Source of the DNA: JAYZDP01 sp036337765 | GTDB taxonomy: Bacteria; Acidobacteriota; Thermoanaerobaculia; Multivoradales; Multivoraceae | NCBI GenBank assembly: GCA_036337765.1 | Contig: JAYZDP010000173.1 | Location: 1 to 20,433 of the forward strand | Reading direction: 5' to 3' | DNA length: 20,433 nt | Part shown: piece after piece, positions 1 to 8,558 of the stretch | Layout of the letters: every line of letters begins with the position of its first letter | Position numbering within the stretch: position 1 is the stretch's first letter | Position numbers and translations under genes: made by a program | The notes under the pieces: model-generated | Databases searched by the model: none | Told to the model about the DNA's origin: nothing | The model's input: only the letters and a program-made list of their open reading frames with translations

Positions 1-104
1 AATACGGCCTTTGGAAGTACCGCAAGCTCCGCAACATCAAGAAGCTGCTCAAGCGACTTCGCGACAACGCAACGGGTCGACGCAAAGAGATCAAGTTGCG
101 CTAG
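1..104 (+). CDS. C-terminal tail of an unidentified basic protein (5' truncated)
   Basis: The reading frame starting at base 3 is open from the window edge to a TAG at 102-104 and gives about 33 residues. The fragment is strikingly basic: it begins YGLWKYRKLRNIKK and ends RRKEIKLR, with roughly half of its residues Lys or Arg. Such a tail suits a cytoplasmic end of a membrane protein or a nucleic-acid-contacting tail, but nothing identifies a family. The stop lies 28 bases before the sigma factor start on the same strand, so the two may share a transcript. That the frame is coding is inferred from its openness to the edge and the close same-strand neighbour; a frame this short could also be open by chance. 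Confidence 0.4.
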   Translation, partial: YGLWKYRKLRNIKKLLKRLRDNATGRRKEIKLR

Positions 105-132
105 GGAAGCGGTTTCCCAAAGCAGACTTCCC

Positions 133-747
133 GTGTCTAAGAAGACAATGGCAACAGTGGAAGCGGAGCTCAGACCGGAGATTGCAGCCTTGCCCTCCGT
201 TCCGGCGACGGCGCGGAGTGAGGCGGAGCTGGTGCGGGCGGCAAAGCGGGGGGAGCGGCACGCTGCGGAGGCGTTGGTGGATCGGTCGTACGACATGGTC
301 TACCGAACGCTCTTGAAGCTCTGCGCGGACGAGGAGACCGCCTGCGACCTGACCCAGGATGCCTACGTGAGGGCGTGGTCGGCGATCGGTAGGTTCGAGG
401 GGCGGGCAAAGTTCTCGACATGGATGTACCGCATCGCCTATACGACGTTTCTCAACCACGTCCGTAAGCCGAAGCACTTCCAGGACGTGGAGCCGGAGGT
501 GCTCGAGGCAATCGAAGATCCCGCCGGGGAGGATCCGGGAGACCGACTGGACGGTGGCAGGCTGCGCCGTGCGGTTCTGGGGCTACCCGAGGAGCTGCGC
601 TTCGCCGTGGCCGCCCACTTCTGGGGCGACGTGCCGGTCCGGGAGATCGCGCGACAGCAGGGGCTGTCGACGGTCGGGGTTCGCAAGCGTCTACGCCGCG
701 CCATGAGCGCGCTGAGCCAGGAGCTCGACGAGGGAGAGACATCATGA
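133..747 (+). CDS. ECF-type RNA polymerase sigma factor
   Basis: This 204-residue protein directs RNA polymerase core enzyme to a dedicated promoter set. Region 2 spans roughly residues 40-112 and includes DLTQDAYVRAWSAIGRFEG followed by FSTWMYRIAYT, the typical sigma-70 region 2 helices. After an acidic linker (about 118-142), region 4 spans about 143-196 with LPEELR and a helix-turn-helix at about 168-190 (VREIARQQGLSTVGVRKRL). There is no region 1 or 3, which defines the ECF class. The start used is GTG 133; ATG 148 in the same frame would remove five residues and is equally possible, since neither has a strong Shine-Dalgarno. The stop overlaps the start of the vWA gene as ATGA (744-747). 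Such coupling is usual between an ECF sigma and its membrane regulator. The inducing signal is unknown. Confidence 0.93.
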   Translation: MSKKTMATVEAELRPEIAALPSVPATARSEAELVRAAKRGERHAAEALVDRSYDMVYRTLLKLCADEETACDLTQDAYVRAWSAIGRFEGRAKFSTWMYRIAYTTFLNHVRKPKHFQDVEPEVLEAIEDPAGEDPGDRLDGGRLRRAVLGLPEELRFAVAAHFWGDVPVREIARQQGLSTVGVRKRLRRAMSALSQELDEGETS

Positions 748-3047
748 GCCGCCAGAGGGAAGATCTAAGCAACGCGCTGCGCCGGCCCACCGCCGGTCCG
801 CCCACGGATCTCGCGCAGCGGATCAAGGACGCGATCCCGAACGATCTCGGCGACGATCTGGCCGAACCGGAGGTTGTGCACCGCGCGTGGCAGCCGGCGC
901 GCTGGGCGGCCGCGGCCTCGATCTTCGTTGCACTCGGTGCGGGAGTCGTCGGATGGCGGCTCCTGCAGGGCGGCGTGCGACCTGAGAATGTGGTTTTCGA
1001 GCAAGCTTCGCCCGAGCAGCCCGTCCCGTCGAGGCAGGCTGCTCAAGCTACGGTACCGAAGGTCGAAGCCTTGGGCGGGGTTGAATCGACGATCGATCGC
1101 GACCGTATCCTCGGCGGACTTGACAAGGCGCCAGGACCGGCAGAAGGGCTCGCGGACGCCGCTGCAGGTCAGCTCGATCCGATCCTGATTCCACTAGCCG
1201 AAGACGCCGCGGCACCGCGCCCACAGCCGGCCGCTCCCCCGGCACTTCGAACTGCCGAGCTCAACTTCCGGGCCAGCGAGGCTGCGCTCAACGCCGCCGA
1301 GGAGAAGAAGGACATCGAGGCGCAGAACCGTCAGATCGAGGAGCTCGAGCCTCAGAAGAAGGAGCTGGAACGCGAGATGCGGACGCTGCCGGGAACCCAG
1401 CGCAGCGCCGGAAGCGACGAGCGTAAGGACGACTCGGCCGTCGTCTCGCTCGGGGCCGCCCGGGCCCGGCTAAAGCGCCCTTCGTCGCAGGCTCAAGAGG
1501 TCGCCGTGACCGCGGAGGCTTCAAGGGTCGACAGATTAAACGTGACTCGGGGCTCCGATGGGGCTCGACGTCGCGCGGTCTACCACGGTGTGCTCGACAC
1601 GGTGGGTGCCGCAGACGTGCCTGCTCCCCGTTCGCAGCCCTCCGCTGGCGGCGAACGTGAGCCCAACGAGCAGATCGCGGGCGACATGTTCTTCGACTCG
1701 GCCGGCGTCAACCCGTTCGTCGATACCGAGGACGACGCCCTGTCGACCTTCGGGCTAGAGGTCGATACCGGCTCCTACGCGCTGGCGCGCACCTACCTGC
1801 GTCGTGGCTTCCTGCCGCCACGGGAAGCTATCCGGGTCGAGGAGTTCCTCAACTACTTCGACTACGGCGATCCCTCACCCCAGCGCGAGGATCTCGCCAT
1901 CCGCCTTGAGGGCGGGCCCAGCCCGTTCAACGAGAACTCTGGCTACCGCCTGCTACGCATCGCGGTGACGGCACGCGAGGTGGCGCCAGACGATCGCCGG
2001 GCAGCCAACCTGGTCTTTCTGGTCGACGTTTCAGGCTCCATGGGCCGCCAGGGGCGCCTGCTCCAGGTGCGTCATGCCCTCACTCGGCTCGCTGCCCAGC
2101 TCGATGACCACGACCGGGTCGGCATTGTGGTCTACAACGACAGTGCCAGGGTGGTCCTGCAACCGACTGGAGATCGGCACGCGATCGCGTCCGCTGTTGA
2201 CAGGCTACGAGCGGGAGGCTCGACCAATCTCGCCGACGGGCTCGACCTCGCTTACGGCGTCGCCGCACGCAATTGGGTCGCCGACGGGATCAACCGCATC
2301 CTGCTGCTTTCGGACGGCGTCGCCCACGTAGGCGCCACTTCAGCGGAGACCATTCTCGCCAAGGTCGACGCGGCGGCGCGCCAGGGAATCGAGATCACCA
2401 CCATCGGTTTCGGCATCGGCAACTACAACGACGTACTCATGGAGCAGCTCGCCGACCGCGGCAACGGTCGGTACCACTACGTCGACACACCGGCGGAAGC
2501 CGAACGCATCGTTGTCGACAATCTGACCTCGACGCTCGAGACCGTGGCCACCGACGCGCGCGTCCAGGTCGGCTTCGATCCGACGACGGTCACCCTCTAT
2601 CGACTGCTCGGCTACGAGAACCGCGCAATTGACGATCGTCGCTTTCGCGACGACACCACTGACGCTGGCGAGATCGGAGCCGGGCAGCAGGTCACGGCGC
2701 TCTATGAGATCAAGCTCGCCGACGGGGCGCAACCGCGGTCGCCTCTCGCCGAGATCCGTCTGCGTTGGCTGCCCACCGACGGCTCTCAAGCCAAGGAGAT
2801 CGAGGCGACCCTCCTCGCGCCCATGCTCTATCGCAGTTGGGCTGAGGCGAGCCAGTCGCTGCGGGCTGCCGCTGTCGTCTCGGAACTCGCAGAGGTGTTG
2901 CGCGGATCGTACTGGGCGCGGCAGACCTCGCTCGACCAGCTGCACACCGAAGCCGTGAGGCTGGCTCGCGGCGGCGGTGCCGACCTGGTGGAACTCGCCG
3001 AGCTGACCGCGATCGTTTCCCAGCTGCGCGGTCCTCTAGGTCGTTAA
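744..3047 (+). CDS. Membrane-anchored vWA protein, YfbK-type, with anti-sigma-like N-terminus
   Basis: The protein has 767 residues. Residues 1-53 form a short cytoplasmic head, and a single TM segment lies at about 54-75 (AAAASIFVALGAGVVGW). A low-complexity periplasmic stretch follows, with a charged coiled coil at about 175-212. From about residue 313 comes the conserved N-terminal vWA-associated segment (FGLEVDTGSYALARTYL, VEEFLNYFDY). The vWA domain has an intact metal-ion site: D428-x-S430-x-S432 in LVDVSGSMG, T494 in GGSTNL and D524 in LLSDG. Residues about 575-765 match the YfbK C-terminal region (DUF3520). E. coli YfbK is about 575 residues, so the N-terminal 300 are extra here. The start is supported by AGGGAGAG at 731-738 and the ATGA overlap with the sigma gene. 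Head, TM and coupling resemble an anti-sigma factor, but no zinc-binding anti-sigma motif is seen, so that role is inference. Confidence 0.88.
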   Translation: MSRQREDLSNALRRPTAGPPTDLAQRIKDAIPNDLGDDLAEPEVVHRAWQPARWAAAASIFVALGAGVVGWRLLQGGVRPENVVFEQASPEQPVPSRQAAQATVPKVEALGGVESTIDRDRILGGLDKAPGPAEGLADAAAGQLDPILIPLAEDAAAPRPQPAAPPALRTAELNFRASEAALNAAEEKKDIEAQNRQIEELEPQKKELEREMRTLPGTQRSAGSDERKDDSAVVSLGAARARLKRPSSQAQEVAVTAEASRVDRLNVTRGSDGARRRAVYHGVLDTVGAADVPAPRSQPSAGGEREPNEQIAGDMFFDSAGVNPFVDTEDDALSTFGLEVDTGSYALARTYLRRGFLPPREAIRVEEFLNYFDYGDPSPQREDLAIRLEGGPSPFNENSGYRLLRIAVTAREVAPDDRRAANLVFLVDVSGSMGRQGRLLQVRHALTRLAAQLDDHDRVGIVVYNDSARVVLQPTGDRHAIASAVDRLRAGGSTNLADGLDLAYGVAARNWVADGINRILLLSDGVAHVGATSAETILAKVDAAARQGIEITTIGFGIGNYNDVLMEQLADRGNGRYHYVDTPAEAERIVVDNLTSTLETVATDARVQVGFDPTTVTLYRLLGYENRAIDDRRFRDDTTDAGEIGAGQQVTALYEIKLADGAQPRSPLAEIRLRWLPTDGSQAKEIEATLLAPMLYRSWAEASQSLRAAAVVSELAEVLRGSYWARQTSLDQLHTEAVRLARGGGADLVELAELTAIVSQLRGPLGR

Positions 3048-3060
3048 CGGTCGTGGACGT

Positions 3061-5235
3061 CTAGCCGCTACCTCGAGGCCCTTTGCGTAGACCCGAGCGG
3101 ATGGCGCGAAGATGGCGTCGAAGCGACGACGCGTCACTGCCCTTCACCGTCCGCCCAGCGTAGATCTCCAGCAGGTAGCGCTCGATGAGCTGCCCGGACG
3201 GCTCGGCGACGTGGGGCACGTGGCTCTCCGCCCAGCTCAGCAGCGCAAGAGGCGCGGTCGCCTTGCCGATCGACGGATCGCGCCGGCCGAACGCCGTCCG
3301 CAGCGAACGGTACGCGCTGGTGACGTCGAACTTCCGTCTGAAGACGCTGACCGCCACCAGGCCGATCGCCAGACTGGCGACGAAGAGGCCGAGTACACCG
3401 ATTCGGAAGGCCTCCGCCACCTGAGGCGGAATCCCCTCCCATTCGAGCGGTCCAGTGCCGTCAGGGCGGCCGCCCGGATCACTCGCCGGCACTTTGAACG
3501 GGCTTTCGAAACGGCGCCACGCCTCTCGCATCCTGATCAGCAAACCGATCTGGTCGAAGAAGCCGTACGACATCACGTAGCGGTCCCAACGGAACTCTAG
3601 ATAGTCCCAGGCCTGGCGCACCAGCATCCCGAAGTTGGGCGACCGGATCTCGGGTCGTCCGGCCGGCGGCGTCGGGTCGAAAGTCGCCCAGCCCACCTCG
3701 GGAATCCATGCCTCGACCCAGGCGTGGGCGTTGGACTGGCGGACGATGTAGTAGTCCTCGAGCGGGTTGAACTCGGCACCGACGAACCCGGTCACGAGCC
3801 GTGCCGGCACGTCGACCGAACGCAGCATGAGGATCATGGCCGTGGCGAAATACTCGCAGTGGCCACTGCGGTACTTGAAGAGGAAATCCTCGATCGGGTT
3901 CTCGGTCTCCCGGCCGAGAAAGTCAAGGGTGTAGGCGTAGTTGTGTGCCAGGTACTGCTCGATCCGTTCCACCACCTGAGCTTTCGGAAGGTCGGCGGTG
4001 AGCAACTCGCTGAGCTCCCGGACACGAGGCGACACGCTTGTGGCATCCAGCGTCGGCTCGGTTTCCGAGGCCAGATCTGGGCTATCCGCCAGATAGACCG
4101 GCCTCGAGCCGATGCCGATTCGATACTCCAAGATGCCGCGCCTAGGCTGCGAGATAAGCACGCCGCCCCCGACGTCGGAAAGCAGCCGCTGCGAGACCTC
4201 GACCGACAGGGTCTCCATGGGAAGAATGAGACTCCTCGAGTCGAGCGGCTCCAACCACACCCGCATTTTCCCGTCGACCTCTCCGTCTCTAAGGCGGTAG
4301 AAGTTGTGGGCCGCCGGTGACAACAGCGTCGATTTCGTCTCGCTCTTCAGCCATGCATTGTGCTCGAACGTGTCGTAGGTCGTACCGCGCAGCATCCGCG
4401 GAGCCTTCAGCGTCGAGCCCTCAGGCTTCAGCCGCAGAGCGACCGCCTCGTTCTGGCGGATGTTGCCGACAACGTCCAGGCTGACTTCGTCACGGAAGCC
4501 GGTGCTGTAGCTCTGCCGGGGCGGATTGATTCCCTGACCCAGTATGTAGGGGGTGCGCAATCGCGGCAGCAGGGTGAAGAACGGAATCGCCCCCGCTAGA
4601 ATCAGCATCGCGCAGGCGGCCAACAGCGGCTGGATGCCCAACCGCCGTGCCGGCACAGCATCGCGATAGGTCGCGAGCAAGTGCAGGTGCACGAAGCGGA
4701 AGAGCAGTGCTAGCCACAGGACGAGGAAGCCGAGCAGATAGACGATGATCAGCGGGTGCACGCTGGTTGCCATGGCGGCGACGAACAGGAAGAACAGCAG
4801 CACCGTCACGTGCCACTTCTCACTCTCGCGACGCATGCTGAAGAGCTTCACCACAAGCCCGAAGAGCAGCAGTTCCACCATCGGCTTGGCGATGTGCGCC
4901 GGCCCGACGGAGCGCAACCGATAGAAAAACCAAGGGATGTAGGCGAGACCCAATATGTTCATCGCCCACATCGGCAGGGTCGCCTCGCGCTCCGCGGCCA
5001 CTCGCCAGATGTAGAAGCCGACCACCGACAGGTAGAGCATCAACCCTGGCATGCCGACCACGCCCTCGGGCTGGGGCTCGTTCATCGGGAAGGGGAGGGC
5101 GACCGCGAATGCCAGGACGCCGAGGATCTGCCGCTTCTCACGCGCGAAGGTCAGGGCGGCCGAGCCAGGCCTCGCCTTGTTCTTGCGACGCCAGCGGAAT
5201 CGGGGCAGCCGCAGAGCTCCCACGCCGGCGCTCAT
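3061..5235 (-). CDS. TgpA-like membrane transglutaminase (DUF3488/Transglut_core/DUF4129)
   Basis: The 724-residue protein has a hydrophobic N-terminal half with about six TM helices between residues 35 and 225. An extracytoplasmic region then carries a transglutaminase-like domain (about 400-530). The Cys-His-Asp triad is visible: C460 in SGHCEYFATA, H504 in NAHAWVEAW and D520 in TFDPTPP. A further TM lies near residues 600-625, followed by a cytoplasmic DUF4129-like tail. This order is that of TgpA-type transglutaminases; Pseudomonas TgpA is essential, but its substrate is not settled. The start ATG overlaps the DUF58 stop (5232-5235, ATGA), so this is the third gene of a MoxR-DUF58-TgpA operon. 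It ends 13 bp from the end of the convergent vWA gene, with no clear terminator hairpin between them. The family assignment is firm; the reaction in this organism is inferred. Confidence 0.92.
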   Translation of the reverse strand: MSAGVGALRLPRFRWRRKNKARPGSAALTFAREKRQILGVLAFAVALPFPMNEPQPEGVVGMPGLMLYLSVVGFYIWRVAAEREATLPMWAMNILGLAYIPWFFYRLRSVGPAHIAKPMVELLLFGLVVKLFSMRRESEKWHVTVLLFFLFVAAMATSVHPLIIVYLLGFLVLWLALLFRFVHLHLLATYRDAVPARRLGIQPLLAACAMLILAGAIPFFTLLPRLRTPYILGQGINPPRQSYSTGFRDEVSLDVVGNIRQNEAVALRLKPEGSTLKAPRMLRGTTYDTFEHNAWLKSETKSTLLSPAAHNFYRLRDGEVDGKMRVWLEPLDSRSLILPMETLSVEVSQRLLSDVGGGVLISQPRRGILEYRIGIGSRPVYLADSPDLASETEPTLDATSVSPRVRELSELLTADLPKAQVVERIEQYLAHNYAYTLDFLGRETENPIEDFLFKYRSGHCEYFATAMILMLRSVDVPARLVTGFVGAEFNPLEDYYIVRQSNAHAWVEAWIPEVGWATFDPTPPAGRPEIRSPNFGMLVRQAWDYLEFRWDRYVMSYGFFDQIGLLIRMREAWRRFESPFKVPASDPGGRPDGTGPLEWEGIPPQVAEAFRIGVLGLFVASLAIGLVAVSVFRRKFDVTSAYRSLRTAFGRRDPSIGKATAPLALLSWAESHVPHVAEPSGQLIERYLLEIYAGRTVKGSDASSLRRHLRAIRSGLRKGPRGSG

Positions 5236-6236
5236 CCCAAGGCCTCCACACTCGCGCCGTCGAAGCGGACCTCTAGCGCGGCCTCGGCGTCGCCGACGAG
5301 TGGCGCGCCCGTCGGCGGGACTGTCTCGAGCAACGCCAACGTTTCGAGGACCCGTCGCCGCAGCCGGGCACCGCCATCATGGGGCAGGCACGCGGTACGG
5401 GTGACGAGCTCGACCTCGAAGCCGGCGTTGATGTAGTCCAGGGCGGCGGAGGCGCCCAGGCTGATGCGAGACTCCAACTCCTCCTCGGCTTCGAGTCCGT
5501 CGGAGGGATCCAGAGCGTTATCGACCACCACGGACACCCGGCGCTGCTGCTCCGCCTGGCGTTCGATGAAGATCATCTTCCCGGTCCGAGCGGTCTGCTT
5601 CCAGTGCACCCTACGTAGGTCGTCGCCGGGCCGCATGGGTCTCAGACTGTGAAGCTCGTGGCCCCAGCCGATGCTCCGGTCGGGCGTCGCGCCGAACGCC
5701 ACGAACGAGCTGCGGCGCGTGTAGCCCCCCGGTCGGATGCGCGGATAAACCAGGATCTCGATATCGACCGACTGTCGCATGCCCTTGCGGAAGAGTCCCA
5801 ACGGAAACAACGTGGCCAGGTGAACCGTTGTCAGCCGTTGCCGGCCACGACACGGGAAGGTCATGGCGGCGAGCATCGTGCGGGTCGCCCCGTGAGGCAG
5901 ATGCGAGCACAGCAGGGTTTGGCTCTGGCCTGAAAAGGAGATCAGCAGCAACCAGCGCGGAAGAAAGCGACTGTCGTTGTTCAGCTGCAGCTGGAAGCCG
6001 GCCTCCGAGCCAGCAAAGATCTCCTCTGGAAGATCGACTTCGACATCGACGCGGCGAACGTTGTTGCGAGACAGCACACCGCTGACGATGAGGGTCGCCA
6101 GCATCAAGGCCAGCACCATGTACAGGGCGTTGTTGCCCGTGTTGGTCGCGGCGACGCCGATCAGCAGACAAAGACCGACGAACCAGATGCCGACCTTGGT
6201 CGGTCGAATGCCCTCAGGTACGCGCCGCTTCCCCAT
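5232..6236 (-). CDS. DUF58 domain protein
   Basis: The protein has 334 residues and two closely spaced N-terminal TM helices (about 15-32 and 36-55), followed by a beta-rich region. The DUF58 signature LRPMRPGDDLRRVHWKQTAR lies at about 198-217, with the aspartate pair and HWK typical of the family. The C-terminal part (RVSVVVDNALD onward) resembles a degenerate vWA fold, as DUF58 proteins usually do. It sits between the MoxR ATPase (7 bp gap) and the transglutaminase (4 bp overlap), the classical arrangement for this family, in which MoxR is thought to remodel vWA-like partners. The start is ATG 6236, preceded by a weak GAGA. No biochemical activity is known for the family. Confidence 0.92.
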   Translation of the reverse strand: MGKRRVPEGIRPTKVGIWFVGLCLLIGVAATNTGNNALYMVLALMLATLIVSGVLSRNNVRRVDVEVDLPEEIFAGSEAGFQLQLNNDSRFLPRWLLLISFSGQSQTLLCSHLPHGATRTMLAAMTFPCRGRQRLTTVHLATLFPLGLFRKGMRQSVDIEILVYPRIRPGGYTRRSSFVAFGATPDRSIGWGHELHSLRPMRPGDDLRRVHWKQTARTGKMIFIERQAEQQRRVSVVVDNALDPSDGLEAEEELESRISLGASAALDYINAGFEVELVTRTACLPHDGGARLRRRVLETLALLETVPPTGAPLVGDAEAALEVRFDGASVEALG

Positions 6237-6243
6237 CGCGATC

Positions 6244-7203
6244 TCACAGCGGGATCGGAACTCTGGCCAACACGCCCTGCACGGCGGACCTGGCGGCCTT
6301 GATACCGCCTCCGGAGCGCAACAGCACCCGATGCGACAAAACCTGCAGCGCTACCGCCTGCACGTCGTCGGGAATCGCGAAATCGCGACCCTCGCACACA
6401 GCCATCGCCTGGGTCGCGCGATAGAGGTCCTGGGCGGCACGCGTCGAGACACCGAGCGAGAACTCCTCGTTCTCCCGTGTCTCTTCGGCGATGGCGAGAA
6501 TGTAGTCGGTCAGTTTGTCTGCCACGGAGACCTCGGCCACGTGACGCAGGAGCGCGACTAGCTCGTCACGGACGACCACCGGCTGTAGGCGCTCGAGCAC
6601 GTTCTCCACGCCGCCGGTCATGAGCAGCTCACGCTCGTCCTTCTTTGGCGGATAGCCAAGCTCGAGCGACATGAGAAAGCGATCGAGCTGCGATTCGGGC
6701 AGCGGGAACGTGCCCTGGAACTCGAGTGGATTCTGCGTCGCCAGAACGACGAACGGCTCGGGCAGATCGAGGCGCTCCCGATCCACCGAAACGCGACGCT
6801 CGCTCATGGCCTCGAGCAGGGCCGACTGAGTCTTCGGGGTCGCCCGGTTGATCTCGTCCGCCAACAGCACGTTGGCGAACAATGGCCCGGGCGAGAACTC
6901 GAAGCACCCTGCTTCCTGGGAGTAGATCGACACGCCGATGATGTCGGAGGGCAGCAAGTCGCTGGTGAACTGGATGCGCTGGAAATCGAGCCCGATCGAC
7001 CGCGCCAACGCCTGCGCAAGGGTGGTCTTGCCGACCCCGGGCACGTCTTCGATCAGCACGTGGCCGCGCGCGAGAATCGCAACGATCGCTAGGCGGACCG
7101 CTTCCGGCTTGCCGCGAACCACCGTCTGAACGTTGTCTTCGAGCCGGCGGACGGTACTGGCAACCGCCTCATCGAGTGGCAAGAGTCGAGTCGCTTCAGT
7201 CAT
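6244..7203 (-). CDS. MoxR-family AAA+ ATPase
   Basis: The 319-residue protein is a typical MoxR AAA_3 ATPase. Walker A is DVPGVGKTT (about 53-61, K59), Walker B is VLLADEIN (D116, E117), and sensor 1 is ATQNP with N158. The lid region holds LGVSTRAAQDL, the usual sensor 2 and arginine area. MoxR proteins act as chaperone-like assembly factors, often for vWA-domain or metal-binding proteins. It is the first gene of the MoxR-DUF58-TgpA group and is separated by 86 bp from the upstream lipoprotein gene; that gap holds a hairpin (7258-7275). No good Shine-Dalgarno is seen before ATG 7203. A short inverted repeat (GAAGA-N5-TCTTC, 7204-7218) abuts the start codon. Confidence 0.95.
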   Translation of the reverse strand: MTEATRLLPLDEAVASTVRRLEDNVQTVVRGKPEAVRLAIVAILARGHVLIEDVPGVGKTTLAQALARSIGLDFQRIQFTSDLLPSDIIGVSIYSQEAGCFEFSPGPLFANVLLADEINRATPKTQSALLEAMSERRVSVDRERLDLPEPFVVLATQNPLEFQGTFPLPESQLDRFLMSLELGYPPKKDERELLMTGGVENVLERLQPVVVRDELVALLRHVAEVSVADKLTDYILAIAEETRENEEFSLGVSTRAAQDLYRATQAMAVCEGRDFAIPDDVQAVALQVLSHRVLLRSGGGIKAARSAVQGVLARVPIPL

Positions 7204-7257
7204 GAAGAGCGCATCTTCTCATGGATGAATGTCGATTGGCTATAACAGCATAAGAGC

Positions 7258-7275
7258 GTGGACCCCCTGATCCAC
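7258..7275 (-). terminator. Candidate weak terminator or attenuator hairpin after the lipoprotein gene
   Basis: On the minus strand the sequence GTGGATCAGGGGGTCCAC folds into a 7-bp stem (one T-G wobble) with a 4-base loop. It lies 15 bases past the lipoprotein stop and 54 bases before the moxR start. No T-run follows, so intrinsic termination would be weak. It could partly insulate murB-GT2-lipoprotein from the moxR group. Confidence 0.35.
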
Positions 7276-7289
7276 TGCCGCCGACGCGC

Positions 7290-7808
7290 CTACGGCATCG
7301 AGAACTCCCGGTAGTCCGGGCGCTCTTCGATGCCCACGGGGCTACGAACCTCGACCCAGAAACCGTCGCCGGCAACGTAGTCGACGTCCTCGAGGACGTG
7401 GGAGACCTGGGTTCCGCCACCTCGGATCAGCGAGCTGGTGTCGACCCAAAGATTCTGCAGGCTCTTCTCGTTTCGCTCCCCGTCGACGTGTTGCAGATCG
7501 ATCGTGATTCCCGACAGGTAGTCCTGGCTGGTGGTGGAGACCAAGATGTCAAGGACGACATCGGTGCGCAGGGCCGGCTGGTCGAGATCCAGCCCCGTCG
7601 TATCGAGCTCGGCGGCGCCCCCCTCCTTGTCGGCAGCTGGCTCGGCCTCTTCGTTCTGTGGATCCTGCAGCACCGTCAGCGACGTCAGCTCCGCAGAGTA
7701 CTGCGAGCGCAGGACCTCCACCTTCTCTTCGGGGGTGAGCTGCGGACCGCATCCGGCCAACATGATGGCGCCAACGACGATGGTCACCACAAGAAGGGAC
7801 GCGCGCAC
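7290..7808 (-). CDS. Small lipoprotein of unknown function
   Basis: The 172-residue protein begins with a lipoprotein signal peptide: MRASLLVVTI, a hydrophobic core, then the lipobox LAGC with the acylated Cys at position 20. The mature part has an acidic low-complexity stretch (about 52-72, NEEAEPAADKEGG) and then a compact beta-rich domain with no recognised family. The start is GTG 7808, chosen because a strong AAGGAGG (7815-7821 on the plus strand) sits 6 bases away. An ATG two bases earlier is out of frame. Residue 22 onward has no Asp at +2, so outer-membrane sorting would be expected if a Lol pathway is present. It is the third gene after murB and the glycosyltransferase, 45 bp downstream of the latter. 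Confidence 0.8.
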   Translation of the reverse strand: MRASLLVVTIVVGAIMLAGCGPQLTPEEKVEVLRSQYSAELTSLTVLQDPQNEEAEPAADKEGGAAELDTTGLDLDQPALRTDVVLDILVSTTSQDYLSGITIDLQHVDGERNEKSLQNLWVDTSSLIRGGGTQVSHVLEDVDYVAGDGFWVEVRSPVGIEERPDYREFSMP

Positions 7809-7847
7809 ATCGATCCTCCTTCCCGACTAACTAGAGCTCGTCAGAGC

Positions 7848-7862
7848 GGGCCTTCAGGGCCC
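7848..7862 (-). other. Small GC hairpin across the glycosyltransferase stop codon
   Basis: GGGCC-TTCAG-GGCCC is a perfect 5-bp inverted repeat with a 5-base loop, and the TGA stop of the glycosyltransferase (7854-7856) lies in the loop. It could modulate passage into the lipoprotein gene, but such short GC repeats are frequent at this base composition. Confidence 0.2.
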
Positions 7863-8558
7863 CAGGTTATACCTAAGGATATGCCACACAGCCGCAATAC
7901 CATCGCGCCATCCGATCTTCTTTCCCTCTTCATAGGTGCGGCCGTGGTACGAGATCGGGACCTCGTAGATGCGGACCTTCTTGCGGGCCATATGAGCGGT
8001 CAGCTCGGGCTCGACACCAAAGCGCTTGGAGCGCAAATCGAGCCCTTCGAGGACTTCGCGGCGGAAGACCTTGTAGCAGGTCTCCATGTCGGACAGGTTC
8101 AGGTCAGTGAGCATGTTCGACAGCATCGTGACGCATCGATTGCCGATGGAATGCCAGAAGAACAGCACCCGGTGTGGGCCGCTCAAGAATCGTGAGCCGA
8201 ATACCGCGTCGGCCCTGCCGTCGAGGATCGGCTGCAGAAGCGCCCGGTACTCCTTCGGGTCGTACTCGAGGTCGGCGTCCTGGATCAGCACGATGTCGCC
8301 GGTAGCCTCGGCGAAGCCGCGCTTCAGCGCCGCACCCTTGCCCTGGTTGCGCTCCTGCTCGAGGTAGTGGATTCCCAGTGCCGGGTCCTCGCGTAAGCCC
8401 CGCAGCAGATCGCGCGTACCATCGGTCGAGCCGTCGTCGACCACTACGATGTCGACCTCCACACCCTCTGGAACGGGCGCGTTACGCACCTGGCCCAGGA
8501 GTTCCTCCACCGTTTCTCGCTCATTGAAAACGGGGACCACCACCGTCAGTCTGATCAT
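7854..8558 (-). CDS. Family 2 glycosyltransferase, dolichol/undecaprenyl-phosphate mannosyl- or glucosyltransferase-like
   Basis: The 234-residue protein has a complete GT-A catalytic domain. It shows VVPVFNERETVEELL at about 7-21, VVDDGSTDGT (39-48), the metal/nucleotide-binding D94-A-D96 in LIQDADLEYDP, and GSRF near 121-124. It resembles DPM1 and the N-terminal domain of GtrB/ArnC, which transfer a sugar from a nucleotide donor to a polyprenyl phosphate. There are no C-terminal TM helices, so it would act at the inner face of the membrane as a DPM1-type soluble or peripheral enzyme. The start chosen is ATG 8558 because MIRLTVVVPVF is the natural family N-terminus and its ATGA overlaps the murB stop (8555-8558). 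The frame remains open 20 codons upstream into murB. The exact sugar cannot be read from sequence. Confidence 0.9.
   Translation of the reverse strand: MIRLTVVVPVFNERETVEELLGQVRNAPVPEGVEVDIVVVDDGSTDGTRDLLRGLREDPALGIHYLEQERNQGKGAALKRGFAEATGDIVLIQDADLEYDPKEYRALLQPILDGRADAVFGSRFLSGPHRVLFFWHSIGNRCVTMLSNMLTDLNLSDMETCYKVFRREVLEGLDLRSKRFGVEPELTAHMARKKVRIYEVPISYHGRTYEEGKKIGWRDGIAAVWHILRYNLGP

Noticed and set aside
3040..3070. Possible bidirectional terminator between the vWA and transglutaminase genes
   Set aside because: The 13-bp gap and flanks show no stable hairpin or T-run.
7204..7218. GAAGA-N5-TCTTC inverted repeat next to the moxR start
   Set aside because: The 5-bp stem is short and could arise by chance; it is mentioned only in the moxR entry.
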